Positions 15,968 to 22,981 of a stretch of DNA of 23,610 nucleotides are shown piece by piece (position 1 is the stretch's first letter; each line of letters opens with the position of its first letter). The DNA comes from Verrucomicrobiota bacterium (GTDB lineage Bacteria > Verrucomicrobiota > Verrucomicrobiia > Verrucomicrobiales > Verrucomicrobiaceae). The stretch is from positions 1-23,610 of the forward strand of contig JAEYYS010000015.1 of assembly GCA_023428335.1 (NCBI GenBank), read 5' to 3'. Made by a program: the position numbers and the translations under genes. The notes under the pieces were generated by a model. The model was given only the letters and a program-made list of their open reading frames with translations, did no database searches and was not told the origin of the DNA.

Positions 15968-17074
15968 TCAGGGCAGCGTCGCGACTTCCAGGCTGAAGCG
16001 GCCGTCCTGCTCGCGCAGCACGACCATTTCGCGATCGCCCAGGCGGTCGACCTGCACCGCGCCAAACAGGGCGTCGAGAATCTCGATGCCCTCCGGGCCC
16101 TGCTTCTCTTTCACATCGCGCCAGACCGCCTTCTCATTGACCTGCTCGACCGCGTTGACGTAGTCCATGCTGATGCGCGCGCCCCAGAACTTGCTCGGGC
16201 CAAACAGGTTGTCCTTAAAGCGCTGGGTGTGAACCACCAGCCACTCCTTGCCGCTGGCGTCGGTGTACTCAAAGAGATCGAGCGGCCGGTTGCCGCTGCC
16301 GAGTTCGACCATGCTGACGCCCTTGACCTTGGCGCCGCTGTCGATGTCATCGACCCGGAAACGCGCGACTGGCGTGCAGGCGAAAGCGCCGACGACATAA
16401 CGGCCGTCCTTGGCATGGTAGGGGATGAAGCTTTGGATGGGCGCCTTGGTCTCCCACTTGCGGTGGGCAACGTGGTAGGTCTCGGCGCTGAACACCGCGG
16501 CGGTGTCGCCATGGCGCACCGGCACCGGAATCGTGAAGATGCGGCTGGCGAACTCCTCGTTGGCCGAACCGGTGGCGAAGATTCGGTCGCGATCAAAAGC
16601 GACATCGGTGACGCGGGTGACCTTGCTGCTCGTCCCGCCCGGCAAAGTGACCGCAGCCCAGGAAACCGCCGTGGTGTCGAGCGGCTGAACGCGACCGGCG
16701 GCATCGACCGTCAGTACCAGGCTGGCGTTGTCAGGCCGGCGTTGCACCGCCAGATAGACTTTGCCGCTGGCCGGGTTCACAGCCAGGTCGATGAAGTTGA
16801 GATTCTCCGCTGTCGTGCCGAGGCCGCCGGCAACCACCGCCCCGAGATCGGCCAGGGGCGAGGCCAACTTGAGGAAGGGGCCGGTGTCACCGGTGGCGAT
16901 GGCGAGCACAGCGGCCTGACCGGAGTCGGCCACCAGCAGCAGGCCGTCCGGGCCAAAGCCGAGGGCACTGACATTTTTGAAGCTCAGGCCACCCTTGCGG
17001 GCGTCCTGCAGGGGGGCGGCGGCGGCCGCGACGGCGAGGCTGGCGACAGCAAGAAGGGCGAGTGGCAGTTTCAT
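15968..17074 (-). CDS. Exported beta-propeller-like protein, function unknown
   Basis: 368 aa with a clear signal peptide (MKLPLALLAVASLAVAAAAA). Blade-like repeats of the NHL/SMP-30 kind are visible: VSALGFGPDGLLLVADSG, NFIDLAVNPASGKVYLAV, VTRVTDVAFDRDRIFATG and RYVVGAFACTPVARFRV. It is probably a soluble periplasmic propeller; no catalytic residues are recognisable. Unlike most genes here it has a Shine-Dalgarno-like AAAGGGGGA, spaced 5 nt from the ATG. It lies between the DUF3820 gene (35-nt gap) and the Ig-like protein gene (22-nt gap), which suggests a three-gene transcript. Confidence 0.75.
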   Translation of the reverse strand: MKLPLALLAVASLAVAAAAAPLQDARKGGLSFKNVSALGFGPDGLLLVADSGQAAVLAIATGDTGPFLKLASPLADLGAVVAGGLGTTAENLNFIDLAVNPASGKVYLAVQRRPDNASLVLTVDAAGRVQPLDTTAVSWAAVTLPGGTSSKVTRVTDVAFDRDRIFATGSANEEFASRIFTIPVPVRHGDTAAVFSAETYHVAHRKWETKAPIQSFIPYHAKDGRYVVGAFACTPVARFRVDDIDSGAKVKGVSMVELGSGNRPLDLFEYTDASGKEWLVVHTQRFKDNLFGPSKFWGARISMDYVNAVEQVNEKAVWRDVKEKQGPEGIEILDALFGAVQVDRLGDREMVVLREQDGRFSLEVATLP

Positions 17075-17109
17075 GGCGGTCCCCCTTTAACGCCGCGAGG
17101 GCGGCGCGG

Positions 17110-17421
17110 CTATCCTTCGACATCGAAGCGGCGCTGGCGCGGTGGGCGCAGGACACTGCGCCCACCGTTGCGCCGGCGCAACGCGTCGAAGACCGCGTCG
17201 GAACTATCGGCCTTCATTTGATGGACGATGCGCAGCAGCTCGCCGAGCCGCCCCTTGGGAAAGCCAGCCTTGCCGGCGAACCAGCCGAGGTACTCCGCCG
17301 GCAGGTCGCAAATGGGCAGGCCCTCGGGTGGATGCGCCGCCGGTCCGTACTTGCCGAAGGGCATGCGCGTGCGGCCGATCTCTTCGAGATCCGCGCGCAT
17401 CCGGGCGGCCAGGTCATCCAT
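17110..17421 (-). CDS. DUF3820 family small protein
   Basis: 103 aa. The signature RMPFGKYG...LPICDLPAEYLGWFAGK and then GFPKGRLGELLRIVHQMKAD matches DUF3820 (sometimes named putative quorum-sensing-regulated virulence factor); its molecular role is not established. No signal peptide, so cytoplasmic. The C-terminal tail is Arg-rich (RRRNGGRSVLRPPRQRRF), which could contact nucleic acid. The start at MDDLAARMRADLEEIG is chosen because further upstream the frame runs through the divergent lipoprotein gene. 84 bp separate it from that gene's start. Confidence 0.8.
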   Translation of the reverse strand: MDDLAARMRADLEEIGRTRMPFGKYGPAAHPPEGLPICDLPAEYLGWFAGKAGFPKGRLGELLRIVHQMKADSSDAVFDALRRRNGGRSVLRPPRQRRFDVEG

Positions 17422-17505
17422 GCCGGCACCCGAGCGCGGACGGGGGTGCTTGTCAAAGGCCGCTCGTGCTTGCGCGCCGGGCGACCCGGGTTTACACCTG
17501 CGGCC

Positions 17506-17976
17506 ATGAAAGTCGCCGCCTGCCTCTGCATCGCCCTGCTTGGACTCTTGACCAGTTGCCGCAGCCTTGAGGCACCGGTGCGCCAGGCCCGCGACCTCTC
17601 CGCCTGCAAAAGTTTTCACGTCACTCAGACCGATGGTGACAAACTCGGTCTTGCCGGGTTGATCAACGCCGAGATGAGTGCCCAGGGCTTCGCCTGCCGC
17701 AGCGACGGCAAGGCGGCCGCAACTGACAGCCGGCTGAGCTATCGCTGGGAAACCCTGCCCGGCCGTGCCGACCGTTTGGGACGCCTGATCCTGGAAGTGC
17801 GCCAGCCCGGTGGCGAGCTGCTGACAAGCAGCCGCAGCGAACAGCCTGCCTCCCTGATGCCCGCGGACAATGCCGAGATGACCCGCCTGGCCGTACGCAA
17901 CCTGCTGGCCGCCACACCCGGCCCGAACGGTCATCCGCGCGGCTCGCTGATGGAGCGTGAAACCCTGCTTTGGTGA
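17506..17976 (+). CDS. Small lipoprotein, function unknown
   Basis: 156 aa. Type II signal peptide with lipobox LTSC, lipidated Cys18, then RSLEAP. The mature part has one likely alpha/beta domain: a strand (SFHVTQTDGDKLG), a helix (LAGLINAEMSAQGFACR) and a run of strands (SRLSYRWETLPGRADRLGRL). This order is reminiscent of DUF4136-type lipoproteins, but I see no firm family match. Divergent from the DUF3820 gene and 105 bp upstream of the coiled-coil lipoprotein gene, which appears to have its own promoter. Confidence 0.75.
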   Translation: MKVAACLCIALLGLLTSCRSLEAPVRQARDLSACKSFHVTQTDGDKLGLAGLINAEMSAQGFACRSDGKAAATDSRLSYRWETLPGRADRLGRLILEVRQPGGELLTSSRSEQPASLMPADNAEMTRLAVRNLLAATPGPNGHPRGSLMERETLLW

Positions 17977-18034
17977 CAGCGGGCAGCCCGTCAATCCAAA
18001 AAAAGAGCGCCTTGGCATCGGTAGATTCTTGATA

Positions 18035-18050
18035 CGGCACGGCACTTGCG
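18035..18050 (+). promoter_or_regulatory. Candidate sigma-54 (RpoN) promoter
   Basis: CGGCACGGCACTTGCG fits the -24/-12 consensus TGGCACG-N4-TTGCW at every core position: GG at 18036-18037, exactly 10 bp, then GC at 18048-18049. The start of transcription would be near 18061, about 21 nt before the ATG at 18082, which supports that start. No enhancer site is recognised upstream. Match seen directly; use inferred. Confidence 0.55.
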
Positions 18051-18081
18051 CTAGGTGGATGCAATGCTTTGTCATTCCCAC

Positions 18082-18423
18082 ATGGGACGTTTGTCCACGC
18101 TTGCCCTGCTATCGCTGCTGATGCTCGCCAGCTGCGATCAGCGCCGGCGCCTTGAAGCCGAAACGAACGCCCTGCGCGAGCAACTCACCCGCGACGAAAA
18201 GGAATTGCACGAGTTGCATGCCAAGCTGCGGTCGCTCAACCCGCCCGGCCAAATGCGCAATGCCGGACCTGCCGAACTGCATCGCGCCAAGGCCCTCGTC
18301 ACCAGCCTGGTCCGGGACAAGGAACGCCTTGAACAGGAGGGCCGTGATGAACAGGCCCGCCAGCAAGCCCTGCAGGCCCAGCTCGAAGACTACCAGAACC
18401 TGCTCAACCGGCGCACCCCCTGA
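18082..18423 (+). CDS. Coiled-coil lipoprotein
   Basis: 113 aa. The Met of MGRLSTLALLSLLMLASC gives a compact type II signal peptide with lipobox LASC and lipidated Cys18; in-frame GTG 18055 and ATG 18064 would add nine or six residues without improving it. Nearly all the rest is charged heptad-like helix (RRRLEAETNALREQLTRDEK; then VTSLVRDKERLEQEGRDEQA to LEDYQNLLN) interrupted by NPPGQMRNAGPAE. The residue after the lipidated Cys is Asp, which in E. coli keeps lipoproteins in the inner membrane; whether that rule holds in this phylum is unknown. It ends 6 nt before the next gene, which also encodes a membrane-anchored coiled coil, so the two probably work together. Confidence 0.8.
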   Translation: MGRLSTLALLSLLMLASCDQRRRLEAETNALREQLTRDEKELHELHAKLRSLNPPGQMRNAGPAELHRAKALVTSLVRDKERLEQEGRDEQARQQALQAQLEDYQNLLNRRTP

Positions 18424-18429
18424 TTTCCC

Positions 18430-19185
18430 ATGCAAGCCGCCCTCGTCAGCTTCATCATCGCCGCGGTCTTCCTGACCTTTTACGGTGTCCATTACACCAC
18501 GCAGGTGGATCTTGTGCGCGGCGAGCACCGCGATCTCACGGCGCAGGTCGCCGAAATGACCAAGACCGTGCAGGCCAGCCGCGAATTGCTTGCGCAGCAC
18601 AACGAACTCGCCCCCTACCTCGTCGCCGCCGCGCAGGCGCAGACGGAGGTCGATGCCGCGCGCGACCGACTGGCCGGCATCAAGGGCGAAGTCGAGCGCA
18701 CCCAGAGCCTGTTTGCCCTTCTGGTACGACGGGCCCGCACGGAGGCACCTGGCACCACCTATTCCGAAATGCAGCTGCGCAGCGGCCAGCGACTGCGCAA
18801 CGCCAAAATCATGCGTATTGATGGCGGCACCCTCACCGTCGCGCACGACGGCGGGGTGACCACGCTGACGGACGATGAACTCTCCGACGAACTGCGCTTT
18901 CGCTTCGGTTACAGCTTCGACCTGCCGACCGACCTGTTTCCGTCAAACTCGGAAGTCGTGAAGTCCAAGCCCATTCCCGAGGTCATCATACCAGCGACCC
19001 CTGGCGAGGCAACATCGCCGTCCACCCGCCAGCCCACCAACGCCTCGAGGGGGAACCGCTACCGCGATGGCGACCCCGGCCTCTGGAATGGCGTCACCCG
19101 CCAGCATCTCGGCCGAGCCTACATTCCCGGCCAGGGCTGGTTGAAGGTCGGCCCGAGTGGCCCCATCCCCAAAAGCCCGCGTTGA
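18430..19185 (+). CDS. Membrane-anchored coiled-coil protein with SH3-like segment
   Basis: 251 aa. One N-terminal transmembrane helix (about residues 4-22, AALVSFIIAAVFLTFYGVHY) with the rest probably outside the cytoplasm. Residues about 30-105 form a coiled coil (LTAQVAEMTKTVQASRELLA; then VDAARDRLAGIKGEVERTQS). A small beta domain follows, with LRSGQRLRNAKIMRIDGGTL and VAHDGGVTTLTDDELSDELR, a segment seen often in verrucomicrobial envelope proteins. The tail is Pro/Ser/Gly-rich and low in complexity and ends GQGWLKVGPSGPIPKSPR. It is the second gene of the pair behind the sigma-54-like site and converges on the HAD gene with only 6 nt between stop codons. No enzyme motif; a structural role is inferred. 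Confidence 0.8.
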   Translation: MQAALVSFIIAAVFLTFYGVHYTTQVDLVRGEHRDLTAQVAEMTKTVQASRELLAQHNELAPYLVAAAQAQTEVDAARDRLAGIKGEVERTQSLFALLVRRARTEAPGTTYSEMQLRSGQRLRNAKIMRIDGGTLTVAHDGGVTTLTDDELSDELRFRFGYSFDLPTDLFPSNSEVVKSKPIPEVIIPATPGEATSPSTRQPTNASRGNRYRDGDPGLWNGVTRQHLGRAYIPGQGWLKVGPSGPIPKSPR

Positions 19186-19191
19186 TCCACC

Positions 19192-19989
19192 TCAGAGCCG
19201 CCCGCCACCGAAGTAGTGGTGCAGCGCCTCCATCATGCCCTCGCTGGCGGTTTTGGCGGCGATGAAGCCACCGTGGCTGCGCACCTGGGCCTTGACCGGG
19301 TCGAGGGCGTTGCTTGGCGCGGCAAGGCGGTGGGCGCGCGCCGGGTGCAGCATCGACAGGTCATTGTGGTTGTCGCCGGCGGCGAAGCAGTGCGAGGCAT
19401 TGAGACCCAACTGGCGGGCGAGCTCGGCGAGGGCGGTACCCTTGCTGTAACCGCTGTGGGAGAAGCGCAGGTAAATGCCGTTGCGATGGTAGCCGATGTC
19501 GGGGAATTCGGCCGCATGGGTGTCAATGAAGGCGGCGATGCGGTCCATTTCCGCCTCGCTCTCGGCGACGATGCCGAGTTCGCCATAATCGCCGGCGAGA
19601 AATTGCGCGCCGGTTTCCTCCTCGACCCAGCGGCGGATGAGGTCGAGCGAGGCGCGGTGGTCGCGGACAAACCGCTCGTGAGCCCGGCGCGCCTGGCGGT
19701 TCCATGGCCCCGCGTCCTTCCAGCCGCCGAACAGGCCCGGGCGATGGATGTCGCACTCCATGGCGATGATGAAATCCGGCTCCATGAACAGCCCGTACTG
19801 GGTGATGCCCTGCAGGGTCTGCGGCAGGCTGCGGCCGGTGTTGATGACCCAGGCCGCGCCCTGGTGGCGCAGCTGGCGGATCATGCGCCCGAGCTCGGGG
19901 TGGAAAACCGGGTCCGACTCAGGGTGCACGAGCGTGCCATCGAAGTCGAAGGAGAGCAGGAACGTGGGCTGCCGGGCCATGAACCGCAT
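19192..19989 (-). CDS. HAD-superfamily hydrolase (Cof/sucrose-phosphatase-like)
   Basis: 265 aa from the first Met, 262 from Met4 (19980), which is equally possible. All four HAD motifs are present: I, FDFDGTLV, with the nucleophile Asp of DFDGT; II, INTGRS; III, Lys in SGYSKGTALAEL; IV, AAGDNHNDLSML. The C2-type cap between motifs II and III resembles Cof and sucrose-phosphate phosphatase proteins. It therefore removes phosphate from a small molecule, probably a sugar phosphate, in the cytoplasm; the substrate cannot be read from sequence. It lies 43 nt downstream of the exported 305-aa protein gene and may be co-transcribed. Confidence 0.88.
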   Translation of the reverse strand: MRFMARQPTFLLSFDFDGTLVHPESDPVFHPELGRMIRQLRHQGAAWVINTGRSLPQTLQGITQYGLFMEPDFIIAMECDIHRPGLFGGWKDAGPWNRQARRAHERFVRDHRASLDLIRRWVEEETGAQFLAGDYGELGIVAESEAEMDRIAAFIDTHAAEFPDIGYHRNGIYLRFSHSGYSKGTALAELARQLGLNASHCFAAGDNHNDLSMLHPARAHRLAAPSNALDPVKAQVRSHGGFIAAKTASEGMMEALHHYFGGGRL

Positions 19990-20032
19990 GAATGCGCGCG
20001 CTCGCCGCCGGCGTCAAGACAGGCTTGCGGAG

Positions 20033-20950
20033 TCAGCGCCGGCGAAGTTCGCCGTTGCCATTCTGACGGAAGTAGGCGTCGCGCTGACGGCGCAGTTCTT
20101 CCAGCCGCGAGGCCAGACCGGAGGTGCCAGGGGCGCGTGTCGCCGGCTCCTCCTGCGGTCGCACAAACGGATTGTTCATGCCCAGGCTGCGCCAGGGCCC
20201 GGCCGGCACCTCGTCGAGATCGACAAAACGCCAGTCGCACTTGGCCTTGCCAGCCATGCCGAGGAAATCGCGCACCGCCGGCGACACATCAATGCCGGCA
20301 CCGTTGTTGTTGGGGTTCTTCGGCCGGGCATTGCCGAAGACATAGGCATGGTCGTCGGTCACGAAGGGTCCGCAGTCCTCCCACTGGGCGTAGCAGACGC
20401 GGTTGCCGTAGCGGATGGCAACCCAGGTGCCCTTGAGCACCGACTTGCCCGGCCGTGAGAATTTCTGCTGAAACCAGGGGATCACTTGCGCGGCCTCGGG
20501 CTTGTGGGTCCGGTAATCGACGCAGTCATTGTAAGGCAGCGCCACGTAGAAGGGGTTCAGGCCGGGGGTGAAGCCGGGCGGACAGAAGTTCGCCGTGCGT
20601 TTGGCCGGATCCGGATCGTCGAAGCCGCCGAAATTTTGCATCCAAGCGGTGTCCCAGGAACTTTTATGATTCGGTGTCGGATTCTTCTCCGTCGGCTGTT
20701 CTCCCACCCAGAACACCGTCGCCGTGATGTCCGTCTTCCATGGGTAGCGGGCGTAGCCCAGCCGCGGCAGGGTCGGCGAATTCACCCGCGGCGCCGTCAA
20801 CGGCGGCAGCGATGCCCCCGGTGCTCCGGCACGCCCCTGAAAGGCGGCGACACTGGCCGTGGTGGTCACTTTGGGCACCGACTGGGCCCTAGCAGACGGC
20901 ACCCAGGCCGACAGCAGGAGGAACAGTGAGGAGAACAGGACTCGGGACAT
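20033..20950 (-). CDS. Exported protein with a double-psi-barrel-like segment
   Basis: 305 aa from MSRVLFSSLF, which opens a signal peptide ending near PSARA; an in-frame ATG 21 codons upstream gives no better signal. The central part carries YARYPWKTDITATVFWVGEQ, then NPFYVALPYNDCVDYR, GNRVCYAQWEDCGPF and GAGIDVSPAVRDFLGM. The last piece resembles the conserved aspartate region of RlpA/expansin-like double-psi barrels (D-x-S-P-A), with several Cys that could form disulfides outside the cytoplasm. The tail is a short charged helix (LASRLEELRRQRDAYFRQNG). A cell-wall role is possible but only inferred. It sits between cdd (76-nt gap) and the HAD gene. Confidence 0.7.
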   Translation of the reverse strand: MSRVLFSSLFLLLSAWVPSARAQSVPKVTTTASVAAFQGRAGAPGASLPPLTAPRVNSPTLPRLGYARYPWKTDITATVFWVGEQPTEKNPTPNHKSSWDTAWMQNFGGFDDPDPAKRTANFCPPGFTPGLNPFYVALPYNDCVDYRTHKPEAAQVIPWFQQKFSRPGKSVLKGTWVAIRYGNRVCYAQWEDCGPFVTDDHAYVFGNARPKNPNNNGAGIDVSPAVRDFLGMAGKAKCDWRFVDLDEVPAGPWRSLGMNNPFVRPQEEPATRAPGTSGLASRLEELRRQRDAYFRQNGNGELRRR

Positions 20951-21026
20951 GCGGAAATTCAGGGGGAGGCAGAATTTACCAGAAACGTCCGGCATCGGGC
21001 AACCCCAAATCACACCTGTGCCAGCC

Positions 21027-21410
21027 TCAGGCTAGGTGAAAGGCCTCGGGCAGCAGCTCCGCCAGGGTGCGCACCACCGGCCGACCGCCGCTCAGAAAGG
21101 CCACCTCGGTCGCCCCACCGGGCAGGGCGAACTCAGCCAGCACCTGCCGGCAGGCGCCGCAGGGGGAAAACTCGTGACCGAGGCAGACGACGGCCAGGCG
21201 GGCGATGCGCAGGCCCGTCCCTTCGGCGGTCACGGCCTGGCCGACCGCAACGCGCTCGGCGCAGACGGTTAAGCCGTAGCTGGCGTTCTCGACGTTGACG
21301 CCGGTGAAACGGCCGCCGGCGACCGTTTCCAGGGCGCAACCGACCCGGCATCCGGAGTAAGGCGCATGGGCGTGGGCGGCGGCGGCGCGGGCGAGTTCGA
21401 GCAGGTCCAT
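21027..21410 (-). CDS. cdd: Cytidine deaminase
   Basis: Converts cytidine and deoxycytidine to uridine and deoxyuridine in pyrimidine salvage. 127 aa, the usual length of the homotetrameric form. Zinc ligands and catalytic Glu are clear: C50 and E52 in TVCAERVA, C84 and C87 in SPCGACRQ; substrate-binding NVENASYG precedes them. PYSGCRVGCALE corresponds to the family's PYS.F.VGAAL, with Cys in place of Phe and Ala. The start is the Met of MDLLELARAA, preceded by a Shine-Dalgarno-like GATGAGGG, one of only two in the window. A strong terminator of the upstream DUF1080 gene ends just 16 nt before this ATG, so its promoter must overlap or lie upstream of that terminator. Confidence 0.95.
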   Translation of the reverse strand: MDLLELARAAAAHAHAPYSGCRVGCALETVAGGRFTGVNVENASYGLTVCAERVAVGQAVTAEGTGLRIARLAVVCLGHEFSPCGACRQVLAEFALPGGATEVAFLSGGRPVVRTLAELLPEAFHLA

Positions 21411-21426
21411 GCCCTCATCCTGCCTC

Positions 21427-21461
21427 AAAAAAAGCGGCTGCGGAAGCAAATCCGCAGCCGC
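21427..21461 (-). terminator. Rho-independent terminator of the DUF1080 gene
   Basis: A perfect 11-bp stem (21451-21461 with 21434-21444), six-base loop and seven T on the minus strand (21433-21427). It starts 30 nt after the DUF1080 stop codon and ends 16 nt before the cdd start codon. Confidence 0.92.
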
Positions 21462-21491
21462 CTGGAACAACTGGCAAGGAAGCGCCTGGAC

Positions 21492-22202
21492 TCAGAGCGC
21501 CTTGAACTTCACGGCGCGCCACTGCACCTGGTAGGGACCGGTACCCTTCTTGATGCCGTGCACCTGGAAGCCGATGTGGCCTTCCGGATCGCCCGGCTGC
21601 TTGAAGTCGGCGGTTTTGACGCCGTTGACGAAGCTCTGGTAGTGGTCGCCCTGCACGACGATGCGGTAGTGGTTCCACTCGCCCTTCTTGAACGCGGCCT
21701 TGGCGGCCTCGCTGCGCACCGCCTCGGTCTGGGTCAGGATGCTCCACCAAGTGCCGCGGCGCGCCTCGTCATAAAAGTCGCCGGCGGTGCCGTTGACCGC
21801 GATCTCGCACTGCGGACCGAACACCCGGCCAGCCGGCAGCGGCTTGCCGCTCTTGCTGCCCTCGGGCACCGGATCACCTTCCTTGGCAATCTTGCTGCGC
21901 ACCTGCACCCCGGAGTTCAGCTCGTCGTCCACCTTGACTTCAAACTGCAGTTCGAAATCCTTGAAGGGCCCCTTGACCAGGAAGGTGTTGGGGCTGCCGT
22001 CGACCGTGGTGCCGGTGAGCACGCCGTTTTCCGCCTTGTAGGTGGCGGTGCCGCTGACGATTTGGGCGTCGCCCAGACCGTCGGTGAACCAGGTCTGCCA
22101 GCCCTCATCGCCAGCAGCACTGCTGGCTGAAGGCGGGGTGGCTGGATTGCAGGCGCCGAGACAGGCCACGGCGAGAAGAGCGGAGAGAGAGGTCAGTTTC
22201 AT
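21492..22202 (-). CDS. Lipoprotein with 3-keto-disaccharide hydrolase (DUF1080) domain
   Basis: 236 aa. Type II signal peptide with lipobox LGAC and lipidated Cys18, then a short Ser/Ala linker. The rest is one concanavalin-like beta-sandwich of the DUF1080 / 3-keto-disaccharide hydrolase family: GWQTWFTDGLGDAQIVSG, ENGVLTGTTVDGSPNTFLV, DFELQFEVKVDDELNSGVQV, GEWNHYRIVVQGDHYQSFVN and EGHIGFQVHGIKKGTGP. Members act on 3-keto-glucosides or bind sugars, and are expanded in Verrucomicrobiota and Planctomycetota. Anchored in the envelope. It has its own promoter candidate (22269-22296) and terminator, so it is a single-gene unit divergent from the RHH-like gene. Confidence 0.88.
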   Translation of the reverse strand: MKLTSLSALLAVACLGACNPATPPSASSAAGDEGWQTWFTDGLGDAQIVSGTATYKAENGVLTGTTVDGSPNTFLVKGPFKDFELQFEVKVDDELNSGVQVRSKIAKEGDPVPEGSKSGKPLPAGRVFGPQCEIAVNGTAGDFYDEARRGTWWSILTQTEAVRSEAAKAAFKKGEWNHYRIVVQGDHYQSFVNGVKTADFKQPGDPEGHIGFQVHGIKKGTGPYQVQWRAVKFKAL

Positions 22203-22260
22203 GGGAACAGAGCGTCACCAAAGCCGGATTGCCGCGCCCTGCATCTGCTAAATCGCCGAA

Positions 22261-22391
22261 TCGCCGCAATTATTTAACAAAGCTTAACAAATTGAAGCCA
22301 TTAAAACCGCATTAAAACGCCAAAAGAATCGAATTGGAACTTGCCCAAAACGACGACTTGGATTTAAATGGCATTGAAATGGGGTTTTAAT
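22261..22391. repeat. Helically phased short repeats in a divergent control region
   Basis: TTAACAAA occurs twice, 10 bp apart (22274, 22284). ATTAAAAC occurs twice, 11 bp apart (22300, 22311), and again inverted as GGTTTTAAT (22383-22391). ATTTAAAT (22362-22369) is a palindrome, and TCGCCGAA-TCGCCGCAA near 22255-22269 repeats an 8-mer. One-turn spacing is what ribbon-helix-helix dimers favour. The region lies between the DUF1080 gene and the RHH-like gene. Confidence 0.55.
22269..22296 (-). promoter_or_regulatory. Candidate sigma-70 promoter for the DUF1080 gene
   Basis: On the minus strand TTCAAT (22296-22291), 16 bp, AATAAT (22274-22269). Transcription would start near 22262, leaving a leader of about 60 nt. 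Two TTAACAAA repeats fill the spacer, so a bound repressor would block it. Confidence 0.4.
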
Positions 22392-22406
22392 CACCCCGTC
22401 AGCCAC

Positions 22407-22643
22407 ATGGCACGCCCCTCCAACAGCTTCGACTCGGTCAGCCTGACCATCGCGATCACGCCCCAAATCCGGGCGTATCTCGATGATCTGACCCTGAAGG
22501 GCACGTTCGGCTGCAGCCCCGCGGAAGCGGCGCGCATGCTGCTGAGCGCGGCGATCGAGCAGAAGCTCAAGGATGGTGAGTTGGACAAACGCAAATTCAT
22601 TGTGCAGGACGGCACTGTGGTGCCGGCGCCGGAAACCGCCTGA
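22407..22643 (+). CDS. Small ribbon-helix-helix-like protein
   Basis: 78 aa from MARPSNSFDSVSL; an in-frame ATG 13 codons earlier (22368) lies inside the phased repeats and is less likely. A predicted strand (DSVSLTIAIT) is followed by a helix (PQIRAYLDDLTLKG), a turn (GCSP) and a second helix (AEAARMLLSAAIEQKLKDG), the layout of Arc/CopG-type DNA-binding proteins, then a short tail (RKFIVQDGTVVP). If it binds DNA as a dimer, the repeats upstream are its natural target, giving self-regulation. It is followed 15 nt later by another small gene. This is a fold guess by eye, not a firm family match. Confidence 0.6.
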   Translation: MARPSNSFDSVSLTIAITPQIRAYLDDLTLKGTFGCSPAEAARMLLSAAIEQKLKDGELDKRKFIVQDGTVVPAPETA

Positions 22644-22658
22644 ACTTCCCTCAAAATC

Positions 22659-22862
22659 ATGATTCTGCAACCCGACACCCAGGCCGACGTGCTGCTTTTC
22701 CACGCCATGATGAGCATCGAAGTCGAGGACCACGAGCGCGATCGTCGTGAAGCGTGGAAATCGGACACGAGCCTGGAGATCCTGGCGCGTGAACTCGTCC
22801 GTCACACGCCCGACCTGGCCCGCCTGCTCGTCGACGACGGCATGGTGCGTCTCGCCGCCTGA
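22659..22862 (+). CDS. Small acidic protein, partner of the RHH-like gene, function unknown
   Basis: 67 aa. Two helices are likely: DVLLFHAMMSIEVEDHERDR and SLEILARELVRHTPDLARLL. No signal peptide, membrane segment or known toxin motif is visible. Its gene follows the RHH-like gene by 15 nt and is followed by a hairpin at 22904, so the two form a short operon. The layout recalls a toxin-antitoxin pair, but nothing in this protein supports toxicity. Unrecognised family. Confidence 0.6.
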   Translation: MILQPDTQADVLLFHAMMSIEVEDHERDRREAWKSDTSLEILARELVRHTPDLARLLVDDGMVRLAA

Positions 22863-22903
22863 TCGCCCACCGCGATTGCCACACCGGCTTCACTGCCGCC
22901 AGA

Positions 22904-22931
22904 AAGGCCAACGTCACCCGACGTTGGCCTT
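22904..22931 (+). terminator. Likely terminator after the two-gene RHH operon
   Basis: A perfect 12-bp stem (22904-22915 with 22920-22931) around ACCC. The plus strand continues TTGTCATTT, a broken T-run. It sits 41 nt after the stop of the 67-aa gene and 50 nt before the next start. Confidence 0.7.
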
Positions 22932-22981
22932 GTCATTTCCAGGGCCGGCATCCATCATGGTGCGTCTGTTCCCCGCCTTCC

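Noticed and set aside
18055..18081. GTG at 18055 or ATG at 18064 as start of the coiled-coil lipoprotein
   Set aside because: Both lie at or before the predicted sigma-54 transcription start (near 18061) and add residues that do not improve the signal peptide; ATG 18082 also has the usual C at -1.
22407..22862. A classical toxin-antitoxin module
   Set aside because: The first protein fits an antitoxin-like fold, but the second has no RelE, MazF, PIN, HipA or other toxin signature; kept only as a speculative finding.
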